Part shown: positions 54,646 through 63,960 of the stretch, in pieces | How the letters are laid out: each line of letters starts with the position of its first letter | Numbering within the stretch: the first letter of the stretch is position 1 | Translations under genes and position numbers: made by a program | Assembly: GCA_963784805.1 (NCBI GenBank) | Contig: CAWASR010000008.1 | Span: forward strand, 496,001 to 560,000 | Source: Roseiarcus sp963784805 | GTDB taxonomy: Bacteria; Pseudomonadota; Alphaproteobacteria; Rhizobiales; Beijerinckiaceae | Direction: 5' to 3' | Length of the DNA stretch: 64,000 nt | The notes under the pieces: generated by a model | What the model was told of the DNA's origin: nothing | The model's database searches: none | What the model saw: the letters and a program-made list of their open reading frames with translations, nothing else

Positions 54646-54880
54646 GCCTGAAGGCACGGCGCCGACGGTCCGAGGTTTGGAGCGGCGCTGTCGCAGGGTT
54701 CTGCGCTTCCGTCCGGCGGATCGAATCTTTCGCGGCGTTGCGAGCAATGCCGGACAGGAAGCCGGACTTGGGGCGACTCCCAAACACCCCCTCCGCTCGG
54801 CAGGGAAGCAGGAAGGCGCCGAGCAATTTCCCTGGCGTTCAAGAGCGAATTTGGGCCGATAGAATCGCAGCGGGCAACCG

Positions 54881-55168
54881 ATGGCGGAAGGGATCCAGAT
54901 CGAAAAGCAGACGGCCGGAGAAAGCGGTCGCTATCTCGGGCGCATCGACGGGGTCGAAGGCGAAGCCGAGCTCGACTTCGCCATCCTCGTTCCCAAGCTG
55001 ATCGGCGCCGACCACACCGAGGCCCCGGCAAGCATGCGCGGAACGGGCGCGGCGATGGCTCTGGCTGAGCATATGATCGCCGACGCTCGCGCCAATGGGT
55101 TCAAATCGTTCCGATCTGCCCTCATGTCGGCGCCCAATAGTGAGAACATCCCGAATGGCGGTAGGTGA
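54881..55168 (+). pseudogene. Decayed YjdJ-type GNAT acetyltransferase
   Basis: Residues 10-75 match small GNAT proteins of the YjdJ type: ETAGESGRYLGR-like start, AELDFAILVP, then DHTEAPASMRGTGAAMALAE. After NGFK the usual IVPICPHVGAQ continues only in another frame, as if one A of an AAAA run was lost near 55102. That frame then meets two stops (TAG TGA), followed by EHPEWR and another stop, where the family has YxxHPEWRDV. The gene is therefore broken by at least one indel and several nonsense changes, so sequencing error alone does not explain it. Confidence 0.65.
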
Positions 55169-55243
55169 TCATGGACGCGCCACGGCCAAGCAGGCGCGCG
55201 ACGCCGGCCGCCCGCTGGCGCGAGGGAGGGAGGAGGAGCAGCG

Positions 55244-55672
55244 ATGTCGACGACTGCGCAGACCGAAGCCCGAACGCGCGCCTACGCGCGCGTTATCGGG
55301 CCGTTCCTGACGCTCGCTCCTGCGATCATTGCCTTTCACGCCCCTGAGGCGGGCGCGCTCATATCTTCGTTCTTCGACAGTCCGGCGCTGGTGTGGATTA
55401 CAGGCAGTCTGCTGTTGTTCGTGGGACTGCTGATCATCGCCAACCACCAGATTTGGTCGAGCGGGCCGGCGGTCGTTATTTCGCTTTTCGGCTGGTTCCT
55501 GGGTCTTCGCGGCCTTGCGCTGCTGGTTGCGCCGCAATTTCTCGAACGCGTCGCGGCGAGCGCCGCTGGCTCCGTCACCCTCATCCGCACCGGCTCCGGC
55601 ATTCTCATATTCCTCGGTTTGTGGCTCGCCCTGATCGGCTGGGTCCCCAAACGGCCGGGCTCTGGCGCGTGA
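55244..55672 (+). CDS. Conserved membrane protein, four helices
   Basis: A 142-residue inner-membrane protein with four predicted helices (about 17-35, 48-66, 75-97 and 112-132). Segments include VIGPFLTLAPAIIAFHAPEA and LLIIANHQIWSSGPAVVISL. Charged residues are few. The ATG at 55244 follows GGAGGGAGGAGGAG, a strong ribosome site. I do not recognise a named family and give no function. Confidence 0.7.
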   Translation: MSTTAQTEARTRAYARVIGPFLTLAPAIIAFHAPEAGALISSFFDSPALVWITGSLLLFVGLLIIANHQIWSSGPAVVISLFGWFLGLRGLALLVAPQFLERVAASAAGSVTLIRTGSGILIFLGLWLALIGWVPKRPGSGA

Positions 55673-55816
55673 TTTCGCAATGCGCTCTTTGGTCGCCAAG
55701 CGGCTGTTGGCGTTTCCGGGGCGCACTGGCGCCGCGGCGTCGCGAGCGAGCGCAATGAGAGAATTTCCTGCCGGGCGCGCCGCCCCGAATCCCGCCGATG
55801 CCGGCGCGCCGCCCGT

Positions 55817-56794
55817 TCACCTGCGCCCGTAGTTGAAGGTCAAGGAAGCCGGCCGCCAGTGCGGCGGGGCGGGATAGGGCGCGGCCTCCGCGATCGCGTT
55901 CATGACCGCCATATCCAGATTCGGAGAACCGCTGGAATTCAGCAGTTTGTGCCCGACCAGATTGCCGGCCTCGTCGATCAGGAAGGTTACCTCGCCGTGC
56001 TTGCCGACCACGCCAGCATGCAGGCCCGGGGGGTCGCGCAGATGCGCCTTGATCATCCCATAGATGATTGTGAGATACCGGGATTCGGCGTTTCCGCCCG
56101 CGACCGGCAACTCTTTGGACGCCCGGGCGAACTGATATTGCGGCAGTTCGTCAATCGTCGGCAGAGGCGCGCCGACCCGCGTTTCGGCCGGCGGCAGGGG
56201 CGCAGGGCGCGCGGCGGCGTTCGGCGCCGTCTTTTCGGCCGCCGGCGAAGCGTCGGCCTCGGAAGGCGCCGCGGCAGGAGCGACCGGCTGGTCGGCTGCC
56301 GCGGTCGGTTTGAGATCGGGCGCGGGCGGCGCGGTCCGGGCCTGTTGCGCCTGGGCCGGCGCCGCCTCCGCTTCGGATTTCGGTGGAGCGCCGGGATTGA
56401 GCGGCGGCTCGGCTTTCGCGGCTGGCGCGCGCGTCTGGTCGTCCTTCGAATTCCGGTTGATCTTCTCCTGCGTGGCGGCGCGCGGGGCGTCGTAAGCAGG
56501 CTTTTCGTCGTCCATATCAGGCGGCGGCTTCGGCGGCTTCGGCTTCCGCTCGGCCTTCTTCGGCTGGGGCGGCGGTTCGATCACGACCTGGACCGGAATC
56601 TCTTTCACGATCGGAACCGGCTTGACTGGCCACAGCGCGTAATAGGCGAGCAGCGCCAAAGGAACAATCACATGGAGCGCCGCCGCGGCGAGCAGCGCGA
56701 GCGCCAGGCCCCTGCGCTCTGCGGCGGACGGCGCTGCCGGGCCAAACTGGTGATCGAGCGCGTCGGCGTGGAAGGTGGTTTCCGAGGACAGCAT
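55817..56794 (-). CDS. TonB-family energy-transducing protein
   Basis: A 325-residue TonB-type protein. One N-terminal membrane helix (about residues 28-50, LALALLAAAALHVIVPLALL) is followed by a proline/alanine/lysine-rich spacer (KPKPPKPPPDMDDEKPAYDA), then a C-terminal domain (about 240-325: YLTIIYGMIKAHLRDP, GEVTFLIDEAGNLVGHKLLN). It would link inner-membrane proton force to outer-membrane receptors. exbB and exbD are not adjacent, so the motor must be encoded elsewhere. The ATG at 56794 is preferred; the frame opens at 56839. Confidence 0.85.
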   Translation of the reverse strand: MLSSETTFHADALDHQFGPAAPSAAERRGLALALLAAAALHVIVPLALLAYYALWPVKPVPIVKEIPVQVVIEPPPQPKKAERKPKPPKPPPDMDDEKPAYDAPRAATQEKINRNSKDDQTRAPAAKAEPPLNPGAPPKSEAEAAPAQAQQARTAPPAPDLKPTAAADQPVAPAAAPSEADASPAAEKTAPNAAARPAPLPPAETRVGAPLPTIDELPQYQFARASKELPVAGGNAESRYLTIIYGMIKAHLRDPPGLHAGVVGKHGEVTFLIDEAGNLVGHKLLNSSGSPNLDMAVMNAIAEAAPYPAPPHWRPASLTFNYGRR

Positions 56795-56962
56795 GACGTG
56801 CGGCGCGGATCTCCATGGGCGGGCGCGACGCCTTTCCATGGTCCATTCCAGCCCGCCCGGTCAACGTTTCGCCCGCTCACTTTGCCGCGAGGGGCGATTC
56901 GACGTATGCCGTTCAGCGATGGCGGCCGGGGGAGCGCCGCCGCGCGACGAAGACATGGCTTG

Positions 56963-57809
56963 ATGGAAGCAGGGCTCGGCGAGCAAGAGCGCGCGAACTC
57001 GGGCGCTCATTTTCGATTCCGGCCTCGGCGGCCTCACTGTGCTGGCCGAGATCAGGCGTCTTCGCCCGGATATCGAGATCGCCTATGTCGCCGACGACGC
57101 GGCCTTCCCCTACGGCCGGCTCGGCGAGCCGGAGCTGATCTCCCGGGTCGAGACGGTGATGACGGGCGTCTTGGCCGACGTCGAACCCGACATCGTCGTC
57201 ATCGCCTGCAGCACCGCCTCGACGCTGGCGCTGCCGCGGCTGCGGACGGTCTATCCGCGACTTCCGTTCGTCGGGACGGTGCCGGCGATCAAACCGGCTG
57301 CGCGCGCCTCCCTTTCCGGCCTCATCAGCGTATTGGCGACGCCCGGAACGGCGGCGCGCGATTACACGCAAGCCCTGGTGCGTGAGCATGCCGCCGGCTG
57401 CGAAGTCACGCTGGTCGGCTCGGCGCTGCTTGCGCCCATAGCCGAGCGAAGGATGCGCGGCCACGCGGTCGAGGGGGCCGAAATCGCGCGCGAAATCGCG
57501 CCCTGTTTCGTCGAAAAGGACGGCCGGCGCACCGACCGCGTCGTGCTCGCCTGCACCCACTTTCCGCTGCTGATCGATCAGCTGAAGCGGCTTTCGCCAT
57601 GGCCGGTCGTCTTCGTCGACCCGTCGCCTGCGATTGCGCGCCGGCTTGACGCGCTTGTCGGCCCCCCTCGCAAGACCGCGCCTTCACGATGCGACGATGC
57701 GGCGATTTTCACCAGCGGCGTCGCGCCGGATCCGGACTTGCGAAAGGTCTTGCGTCAATTCGCATTGACGTTTACCCCCGCCGCGACGATCGGCCTGGCT
57801 CCGGCCTGA
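56963..57809 (+). CDS. murI: Glutamate racemase, split by one extra base near the start
   Basis: Makes D-glutamate for peptidoglycan. The catalytic start IFDSGLGGLTVLAEIRRLRP has no start codon in its own frame: the frame opens just after a TGA at 56961. ATG 56963 is in another frame (MEAGLGEQERA). Removing one A at 56996-56997 (CGAACTC to CGACTC) joins them as MEAGLGEQERATRALIFDSG, a normal 281-residue protein. The corrected site is GACTC, a GANTC methylation site, so sequencing error is likely. Both catalytic cysteines are present (VIACSTAS and LACTHFPLL). The gene is essential in most bacteria, which supports an intact gene in the cell. Confidence 0.88.
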
Positions 57810-57906
57810 GGGAAGGGTCCCGGCCGGGCTCCCAGGCGGTTTGCTTTCGCCGCACGCGCGAACGTTAACGAGAGCTCTGAACGAATTATTGGAAAGGCCA
57901 GCGCCC

Positions 57907-60564
57907 ATGCGCACATCGGTCGGTCAGCCCGTTCGTCTCGTCGACTATCGCGTCCCCGACTTCCTCATTGACATGGTCGAACTCGACATCTCGCTCGACC
58001 CCCACGCGACCCGGGTCGTGTCGACGCTTTCGCTGCGCCCCAATCCGGCGGGACGGGTTGACGCGGCGCTTGCGCTCGAGGGCGACGAGCTCGTCCCGGT
58101 CGCGGCCGAAATCGACGACACGCCCCTCGATCCGAGCGACTTTGAAGTGACGCCGGCGGAATTCCTGTTGCCGAATCCACCCCGTCGCCCGTTCCGGCTC
58201 AAGATCGAGACCCGCCTCGATCCGGCGGCCAACACCAAGCTGATGGGCCTCTACCGTTCCGGCTCGGCCTATTGCACCCAATGCGAGGCCGAGGGCTTCC
58301 GCCGCATCGCCTATTTCCTCGACCGGCCGGACGTCCTTTCGACCTATCGCGTGCGGCTGGAGGCGGATCGCGCAGAGGCCCCGGTCCTGCTCGCCAACGG
58401 CAATCTCGAAAGCACGGGGAGCGCGGACGCCCCCGGACGCCACTGGGCGATCTGGAGCGATCCGCACAAGAAGCCGTGCTATCTGTTCGCGCTGGTCGCG
58501 GGCGATCTCGGGCACATCTCGGATTCCTTCGTCACCGCCTCGGGGCGCGCGGTCGCGCTGGCGATCTACGTGGAGCCGGGCCGGGAGGAGCGCGCGCGAT
58601 ACGCGATGGATGCGCTGAAGCGCGCGATGGCGTGGGACGAACGCGCCTACGGCCGTGAATACGATCTCGACGTGTTCAACATCGTCGCGGTCTCGGACTT
58701 CAACATGGGGGCGATGGAGAACAAGGGCCTCAACGTCTTCAACGACAAATACGTTCTCGCCTCGCCGCAAACCGCCACCGACGACGACTACGCCAGCATC
58801 GAAGGCGTGATCGCGCACGAATATTTTCACAACTGGACCGGCAATCGGGTGACGTGCCGGGACTGGTTCCAGCTCTGCCTCAAGGAGGGCCTGACCGTGT
58901 TCCGCGATCAGGAATTCTCCGGCGACATGCGCTCGGCGCCGGTCAAGCGGATTTCCGAAGTGCGCACGCTTCGGGCGGCCCAGTTTCCCGAGGACGCCGG
59001 CCCCCTTGCGCACAATGTGCGGCCGGAAGTCTATCACGAGATCAGCAACTTCTACACCGCGACCGTGTATCAGAAGGGCGCCGAGGTCATCCGTATGCTC
59101 AAGCGCCTCATCGGTCCGGAAGCTTTTCGCTCCGGCATGGACCTGTATTTTGAGCGCTATGACGGCACAGCGGCGACGGTCGAGCAATTCATCGGCTGCT
59201 TCGCCGAAGTCTCGGGGCGCGATTTCACCCGCTTCATGCGTTGGTACACGCAAGCGGGCACGCCGAATGTCAATGTCCGCGGCGTTTATGACGCGGCGGC
59301 GCGAACCTACCGCCTCGACATCGCCCAGTCGCTCGCTCCGACGCCCGGACAGACGGACAAGCTGCCGGCGACCATGCCGCTCGCGCTCGGCCTCGTCGAT
59401 CCGCAAGGCGGCGAGTTCCTGCTGAAGTCTTCCGACGCGACCGAAGCCGAGCTTTCCGCCGGCGTGTTCGAACTGAAGGACGCCGAGCGGTCGATCGTGT
59501 TCCGCGACGTCGCGCGCGCGCCAACGCTGTCGTTTCTGCGCGGATTTTCGGCGCCGGTCAGGGTGCAGGACGATCTCAGCGCGGACGATCTCATCGTCCT
59601 TTCACGGCACGACAGCGACAATTTCAATCGATGGCAATCTTTGCAGAGCCTGGCGACGCGCACGCTCATGCGCGGCGTCGCGGCGATACGCGCCGGGCGC
59701 GCGCCCGACCACAGTCCAGGTCTGGTCGCCGCCTTCGGGGCGCTGATCGACGACGCGCGCGCCGGCCGTATCGATCCGGCATTCGCAGCCCTGGCGATGA
59801 GCCTGCCGAGCGAGGCCGACATCGCGCGTGAACTGCGCGAGGACGTCGATCCCGACGCGATCTACGTGGCGCGAAAAGCAATGCGCGGCGCGTTCGGTCG
59901 CGCGCATGCCGCGGCGCTCTCCGAGCTCCACGGGCAACTCGCCGATTCCTCGCCCTTCAGCCCGGACGCCGCCGCCGCCGGGCGACGGGCGCTTCGCAAC
60001 TGCGCGCTCGGCCTTATCGTCGACGGCGACGCGATCAAGGGCCTTGCTCTCGCGCATCGCCAGGTCGACGAGGCCGGCAACATGACCGATCGGCTCGGCG
60101 CCTTGTCGACGATCGCCCTCAATCCGGGTTCAGGGCGCGAGCGCGCGCTGGAGGCCTTCGGCCGGCGTTTCGGAATCGAGCCGCTGATCCTCGACAAGTG
60201 GTTTGCGCTGCAGGCGCAGATTCCCGAGCGTGAGACGCTCGATCGGGTGCGGACCTTGATGGGCCATCACGGATTCTCGCTCGCCAATCCTAACCGGGTC
60301 CGCGCGCTAATCGGCGGCTTTTCGGCCAATCACACGCAGTTCAACCGCGCCGACGGCGCCGGTTACGCGTTGCTCGAGGAGGTCGTCGTTCATCTCGATC
60401 CGACCAATCCGCAGATCGCCGCGCGGCTTCTGACCGCGATGCGCTCGTGGCGTTCGCTCGAAGCGCTCCGTCGAGGCCGGGCCGAGGCGATGCTGCGACG
60501 CATCGCCGGTCAAACGACGCTGTCGCCGGACCTTCGCGACATTGTGACCCGCAGCCTCGGCTAG
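57907..60564 (+). CDS. pepN: Aminopeptidase N (M1 family)
   Basis: Cytoplasmic zinc aminopeptidase that removes N-terminal residues from peptides, 885 residues. The substrate motif GAMEN is at 268-272, the zinc site is HEYFH at 304-308 with Glu327 (LKEGLTVFRDQEFSGD). The C-terminal domain is of the DUF3458 type (GRAPDHSPGLVAAFGALIDD), as in E. coli PepN. The ATG at 57907 follows GGAAAGG; a TTG at 57841 is unlikely. It may recycle peptides brought in by the importer, but such a link is only inference. Confidence 0.96.
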   Translation: MRTSVGQPVRLVDYRVPDFLIDMVELDISLDPHATRVVSTLSLRPNPAGRVDAALALEGDELVPVAAEIDDTPLDPSDFEVTPAEFLLPNPPRRPFRLKIETRLDPAANTKLMGLYRSGSAYCTQCEAEGFRRIAYFLDRPDVLSTYRVRLEADRAEAPVLLANGNLESTGSADAPGRHWAIWSDPHKKPCYLFALVAGDLGHISDSFVTASGRAVALAIYVEPGREERARYAMDALKRAMAWDERAYGREYDLDVFNIVAVSDFNMGAMENKGLNVFNDKYVLASPQTATDDDYASIEGVIAHEYFHNWTGNRVTCRDWFQLCLKEGLTVFRDQEFSGDMRSAPVKRISEVRTLRAAQFPEDAGPLAHNVRPEVYHEISNFYTATVYQKGAEVIRMLKRLIGPEAFRSGMDLYFERYDGTAATVEQFIGCFAEVSGRDFTRFMRWYTQAGTPNVNVRGVYDAAARTYRLDIAQSLAPTPGQTDKLPATMPLALGLVDPQGGEFLLKSSDATEAELSAGVFELKDAERSIVFRDVARAPTLSFLRGFSAPVRVQDDLSADDLIVLSRHDSDNFNRWQSLQSLATRTLMRGVAAIRAGRAPDHSPGLVAAFGALIDDARAGRIDPAFAALAMSLPSEADIARELREDVDPDAIYVARKAMRGAFGRAHAAALSELHGQLADSSPFSPDAAAAGRRALRNCALGLIVDGDAIKGLALAHRQVDEAGNMTDRLGALSTIALNPGSGRERALEAFGRRFGIEPLILDKWFALQAQIPERETLDRVRTLMGHHGFSLANPNRVRALIGGFSANHTQFNRADGAGYALLEEVVVHLDPTNPQIAARLLTAMRSWRSLEALRRGRAEAMLRRIAGQTTLSPDLRDIVTRSLG

Positions 60565-60638
60565 ACCGCGGCGGGGCATCGTCAACTTAAGGTGCGTGCG
60601 CGATAGCCGAGAGGCGCTTCGTTGGGAGGGCGCTCTTC

Positions 60639-61076
60639 TCAGAACGCGGCAGTGATCCCGGAGAGGTTGCGCCAAGCCGCGAAAGCTCGATCGCGCATAG
60701 CGCGACGATCCTCTGCGGTCGCCTTCTCTGGATAGGGAACATGGAAGAGGTTGGCGACCTGATCGTGAACCGACAGAAACCGTCGCGCTTGCTAGGCTGA
60801 TTTGAATCGCTTCATGATCCGTTCGCGTCGCCTTGTCGGCTGGTGAGAGTTCTCCGCCCGATTGTTCACCCCCTTGTGCTGGCGGTGTTCGACGCGAAGG
60901 CCCATCTTCGCCCTCGCAGCGCCGTAGGAACGGAGCTTGTCCCTGATCATCACGCTTGGCGGCGTGACGGCCGATTTCAACAGCTTCCGCATGGGCCGCT
61001 GCGCGGCATACGTGTCTCTTCGGCTCTGGACTGGGACATCGAGAACAAAGCCATTTTGATCGACGGCACCCCTCAT
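60639..61076 (-). pseudogene. IS6-family transposase remnant
   Basis: The 3' part of an IS6-type DDE transposase. It keeps AVDQNGFVLDVPVQSRRDT, MRKLLKSA, IRDKLRSYGAA, then NNRAENSHQPTRRRERIMKR. In the frame FKSA is followed by an amber TAG, after which QARRFLSVHDQVANLFHVPY continues to a normal end. The N-terminal half with the first catalytic Asp is missing. The opposite strand frame is a shadow. No terminal inverted repeats are recognisable, so the IS is an old relic between pepN and the catabolic operon. Confidence 0.8.
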
Positions 61077-61161
61077 CGCTTCAAGAGCGTTGGGTTTTAG
61101 GAGCAGGTATTCGCCGTATTGGTCAAAGGAACGCGGTGGGTTCTCGAAGCTGCCAAGCAAC

Positions 61162-62193
61162 TCAAGCCGCTCGCATCCAAGTCATGACGCGCGCTTGGGA
61201 CTTCACGTCGGGGTTGACGACAAATGCGGGCCAACGCCCGTTGATCACGTTGATGATGCCGGATATGGCGTCCCTCGCGACCGCATCCACGAAAGTGTCT
61301 GTCCAGCACAGGCAATGGGCGGTGGGGATCACGCTGTCCATCGCCAAGAGCGGATTGGCGGGATCGGGTGGCTCCTGCTCGAAGACGTCGAGCGCTGCTC
61401 CCGCGATCCGTTCATTCCGCAGGACATCGATCAGGGCAGCTTCGTCGATGATCGGCCCGCGCGCGACGTTGATCAGATAGGCGGTGGATTTCATCAGCCG
61501 CAGACGGTCGGCGTTCAAAAGTCTGCGCGTTGACTCATTGAGAAGGCAGGCGACAACGACGATGTCGGAACGCTCAAGGAGGTCTTCGAGGCTGCAGAGC
61601 CTCGCTCCCGCCTGAGCGGCAGAAGTGGCGTCGACATGCGGGTCGGCGGCCAGGATACTCATCCCGAAGGGCTGCATGAGGCGGACAAACTCGCGCCCGA
61701 TGCCACCGAGGCCGATAATGCCGAGCGTTCGCCCTGGCAGCCCCGTACCCGGATGATTCCCGCGCTCGCCCCATCGACCCTCTCGCACGAGGCGGGACTT
61801 GAGAGGAAGGCGTTGTGTGAGCGCGAGAACGAAAGCAAGCGCGGTCGTGGCGACGGCGTTCCTGACCGGGATCGGCGTATTGGTGAGAAGGATGCCGTGC
61901 TGCGTGAGCGTCGGCACGTCGATAGCGTCATAGCCGACTCCGTTGCGCGCCACGATCCGCAGCCTCCCGCTCTCGTTCGCAAGCTCCTTCCCCGAGACCC
62001 TTGAGCCGCCGATCAGCAGCGCGTCGTAGTCGGTGAACGCCGAAGGCGGCAATCGTCCGTCTGCGAGGGGAATAGTGTCCCACCCAAACCCGGCATCCGA
62101 GAAGCGCGATAGCGGCGCGGTCCCGAACATGGGCCGCCCCGTCGTGTCGAACAGATCCGCGCCGAGGCCGACCTTCGCGCCTGTTCCGCCCAT
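61162..62193 (-). CDS. D-2-hydroxyacid dehydrogenase
   Basis: NAD-dependent oxidoreductase of the D-isomer-specific 2-hydroxyacid dehydrogenase family, 343 residues. The catalytic Arg is in IVARNGVGYDAID, the dinucleotide motif is IIGLGGIGREF at 159-169 with Asp in AADPHVD, and the end has NVARGPIIDEAALI, DVFEQEPPDP and the catalytic His in TAHCLCWTD. The ATG at 62193 is chosen; the longer frame above it overlaps the upstream gene. It is the last gene of a three-gene minus-strand operon, 20 bases after the oxidoreductase gene. Substrate is probably a sugar acid or hydroxy acid. Confidence 0.9.
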   Translation of the reverse strand: MGGTGAKVGLGADLFDTTGRPMFGTAPLSRFSDAGFGWDTIPLADGRLPPSAFTDYDALLIGGSRVSGKELANESGRLRIVARNGVGYDAIDVPTLTQHGILLTNTPIPVRNAVATTALAFVLALTQRLPLKSRLVREGRWGERGNHPGTGLPGRTLGIIGLGGIGREFVRLMQPFGMSILAADPHVDATSAAQAGARLCSLEDLLERSDIVVVACLLNESTRRLLNADRLRLMKSTAYLINVARGPIIDEAALIDVLRNERIAGAALDVFEQEPPDPANPLLAMDSVIPTAHCLCWTDTFVDAVARDAISGIINVINGRWPAFVVNPDVKSQARVMTWMRAA

Positions 62194-62213
62194 ATTGAGT
62201 CCCTCTGAAGCCC

Positions 62214-63245
62214 TTACGCGAAGGGATCGACGGCCGCGTTCGACCGCGCGGATTCGTAGGCCCCGAACACGAGCCCGTAGGTTCTTAGACTGTCGGCGCC
62301 GGACGTTTCCGGCTCGCGCTTCTCGCGCAGGCACTTGACCCAGTGCTCCTGGACCCGCAGGACGCTTTCCTGCGTGCCGTGCCAAGGCGGAGTCGACCAG
62401 GGCAGCATCGCGGGCGAGACATCGCTTTCGGTCGCCTCGCCGTTCGAAAAGACGCTCAGCCGATATCCGGGACTCAGGCGCAGGCTGCCAGCGGTTCCTT
62501 CGACCTGCACGGTGAGCTGAGGGAACGGATCAGGGTGGACCTGGCTTGCGTAGCTGCATTCGACCACGCTCGTGGCGCCGCTTACGTGCTGAAGGACGAT
62601 CGTCGCCATGTCTTCGCCGCGGATGCCCGGCTTGACACTCTGGGCCCGGCAATAGAGGCGCGTCGCTTCGCCCATCAGGAAGCGGGCGACATCGAGCATA
62701 TGGACGCCAAGATCGAGAATCACGAGATTCTCCACCTCGGCGAGATAGGGCTGCTTGCCATAGATGTTATGGCCGGTTCGGAACGAGACGCGCGCCCAGG
62801 TCGGCTTCCCGATCTTGCCGGACGCGATGATCTCCCGCGCTCGGCGAACGGGCGTAAGGAACCGCGTATTCTCATGCACCATGAAGGGGATGGCGGCCTC
62901 GCGAACGCTCTCGACGATGGCGACGCAATCCTCCCAGCTCGGCGCGAGCGGCTTTTGCACAATCGTCGGCAGTTTCCTCGCGGCCGCTAAACCGACGAGC
63001 CTCTGATGCGATTCCATCGTGGTGGCGATATCGACGAAGTCGAGCTTCTCGCGGTCGAGCATTTCGATCGCGTCCTGATAGGCCGCGCCGGCGCCATGAC
63101 GCTCGGCGGCCGATTGCGCTTTTCCGAGGTCGAGATCGCAGACGGCCGCCAGCACGACGTCGCTCATGCTCGACCACGCCGCGAGATGATTTTCGGCGAA
63201 GAAGCCGCAGCCTATGACGCCGACGCGAAACGTTGACGAACTCAC
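62214..63245 (-). CDS. Gfo/Idh/MocA-family oxidoreductase
   Basis: NAD(P)-dependent dehydrogenase of sugars or inositols, 343 residues. The nucleotide fold is GVIGCGFFAENHLAAW at 9-24, the catalytic Lys98 is in IVQKPLAPSW (Gln replaces the Glu of the usual EKP), and DLGVHMLDVARFLMGE holds the catalytic His. The C-terminal domain of this family follows. It overlaps nothing and sits between the RraA-like gene and the 2-hydroxyacid dehydrogenase gene, all on the minus strand with 16-20-base gaps, which suggests one catabolic operon. Confidence 0.9.
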   Translation of the reverse strand: MSSSTFRVGVIGCGFFAENHLAAWSSMSDVVLAAVCDLDLGKAQSAAERHGAGAAYQDAIEMLDREKLDFVDIATTMESHQRLVGLAAARKLPTIVQKPLAPSWEDCVAIVESVREAAIPFMVHENTRFLTPVRRAREIIASGKIGKPTWARVSFRTGHNIYGKQPYLAEVENLVILDLGVHMLDVARFLMGEATRLYCRAQSVKPGIRGEDMATIVLQHVSGATSVVECSYASQVHPDPFPQLTVQVEGTAGSLRLSPGYRLSVFSNGEATESDVSPAMLPWSTPPWHGTQESVLRVQEHWVKCLREKREPETSGADSLRTYGLVFGAYESARSNAAVDPFA

Positions 63246-63261
63246 GCGATGCTCCCTGCAG

Positions 63262-63960
63262 TCAGTGGATTTCGCCGGATTCGCGAAGCGCTTCGCGCAT
63301 CGCGAGGGCGTTAAAGCCGGAAGCGCGCGCCCGGTCGAGAATGACTTTCTCGCGCCGCGCTATGAGGCCGATCGCCTTCGGCAGCGTCCGTACGACGCCG
63401 GCTGGAATGACGACGGCGCCGTGCACATCGGCGTGAACGACATCGTCGTGACCGACGAGCATGCCAAAAATGTTCACATCGCAGTTCAACTGCACCACAT
63501 GCACATGCGCATGACTAGGCCCGATGCGACCGCCGACGATCTGGAAGCCGGGCGCCAGCATATCGATGTCGCGGAACGAGCCGTTGGTGACACAGCCCGC
63601 CACGCCGAGGCTGGCATGAACGGCGGTGTGGACCTCGCCCCAGAAGGCGCCGAAGCCCGGCGGATCGTCGAGGTCCTGAAGGACTACAATCGTCGGAAAG
63701 TGATTGGCGGCGCAATACTCGTACCAATTCTCGCGCGGCGGGACGGGCGTGCGCGGCGGCTCTTTGGCGCGGATCATGCCGGTCCGGGCGAGGCCGACGA
63801 TCGGCGGCAGTTTGCGGTCCACGACCACCATGGGCTCCACGGTGAAGCCAATCGCGCGGCGTTCCGGCGCCACAATCTCGAGGCCGTTGCAGATGGTCGG
63901 GGTGTCCCACGCCTTCAGGACCTCGAGGTCCGCGGTGGTGAAAGGAAAGTCGGTCATCAT
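63262..63960 (-). CDS. RraA-like family protein
   Basis: A 232-residue member of the RraA/HMG-aldolase-like family, starting with DFPFTTADLEVLKAWDTPTI. Segments AGCVTNGSFRDIDML and the Arg-Asp pair there match the metal- and pyruvate-binding site of 4-hydroxy-4-methyl-2-oxoglutarate aldolases, so an aldolase or decarboxylase reaction is more likely than RNase E inhibition. The frame begins with an ATG pair at 63955-63960. Just upstream, codons ending RVEA and a stop (TCA at 63985-63987) may be the end of a further operon gene that leaves the window. Confidence 0.85.
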   Translation of the reverse strand: MMTDFPFTTADLEVLKAWDTPTICNGLEIVAPERRAIGFTVEPMVVVDRKLPPIVGLARTGMIRAKEPPRTPVPPRENWYEYCAANHFPTIVVLQDLDDPPGFGAFWGEVHTAVHASLGVAGCVTNGSFRDIDMLAPGFQIVGGRIGPSHAHVHVVQLNCDVNIFGMLVGHDDVVHADVHGAVVIPAGVVRTLPKAIGLIARREKVILDRARASGFNALAMREALRESGEIH

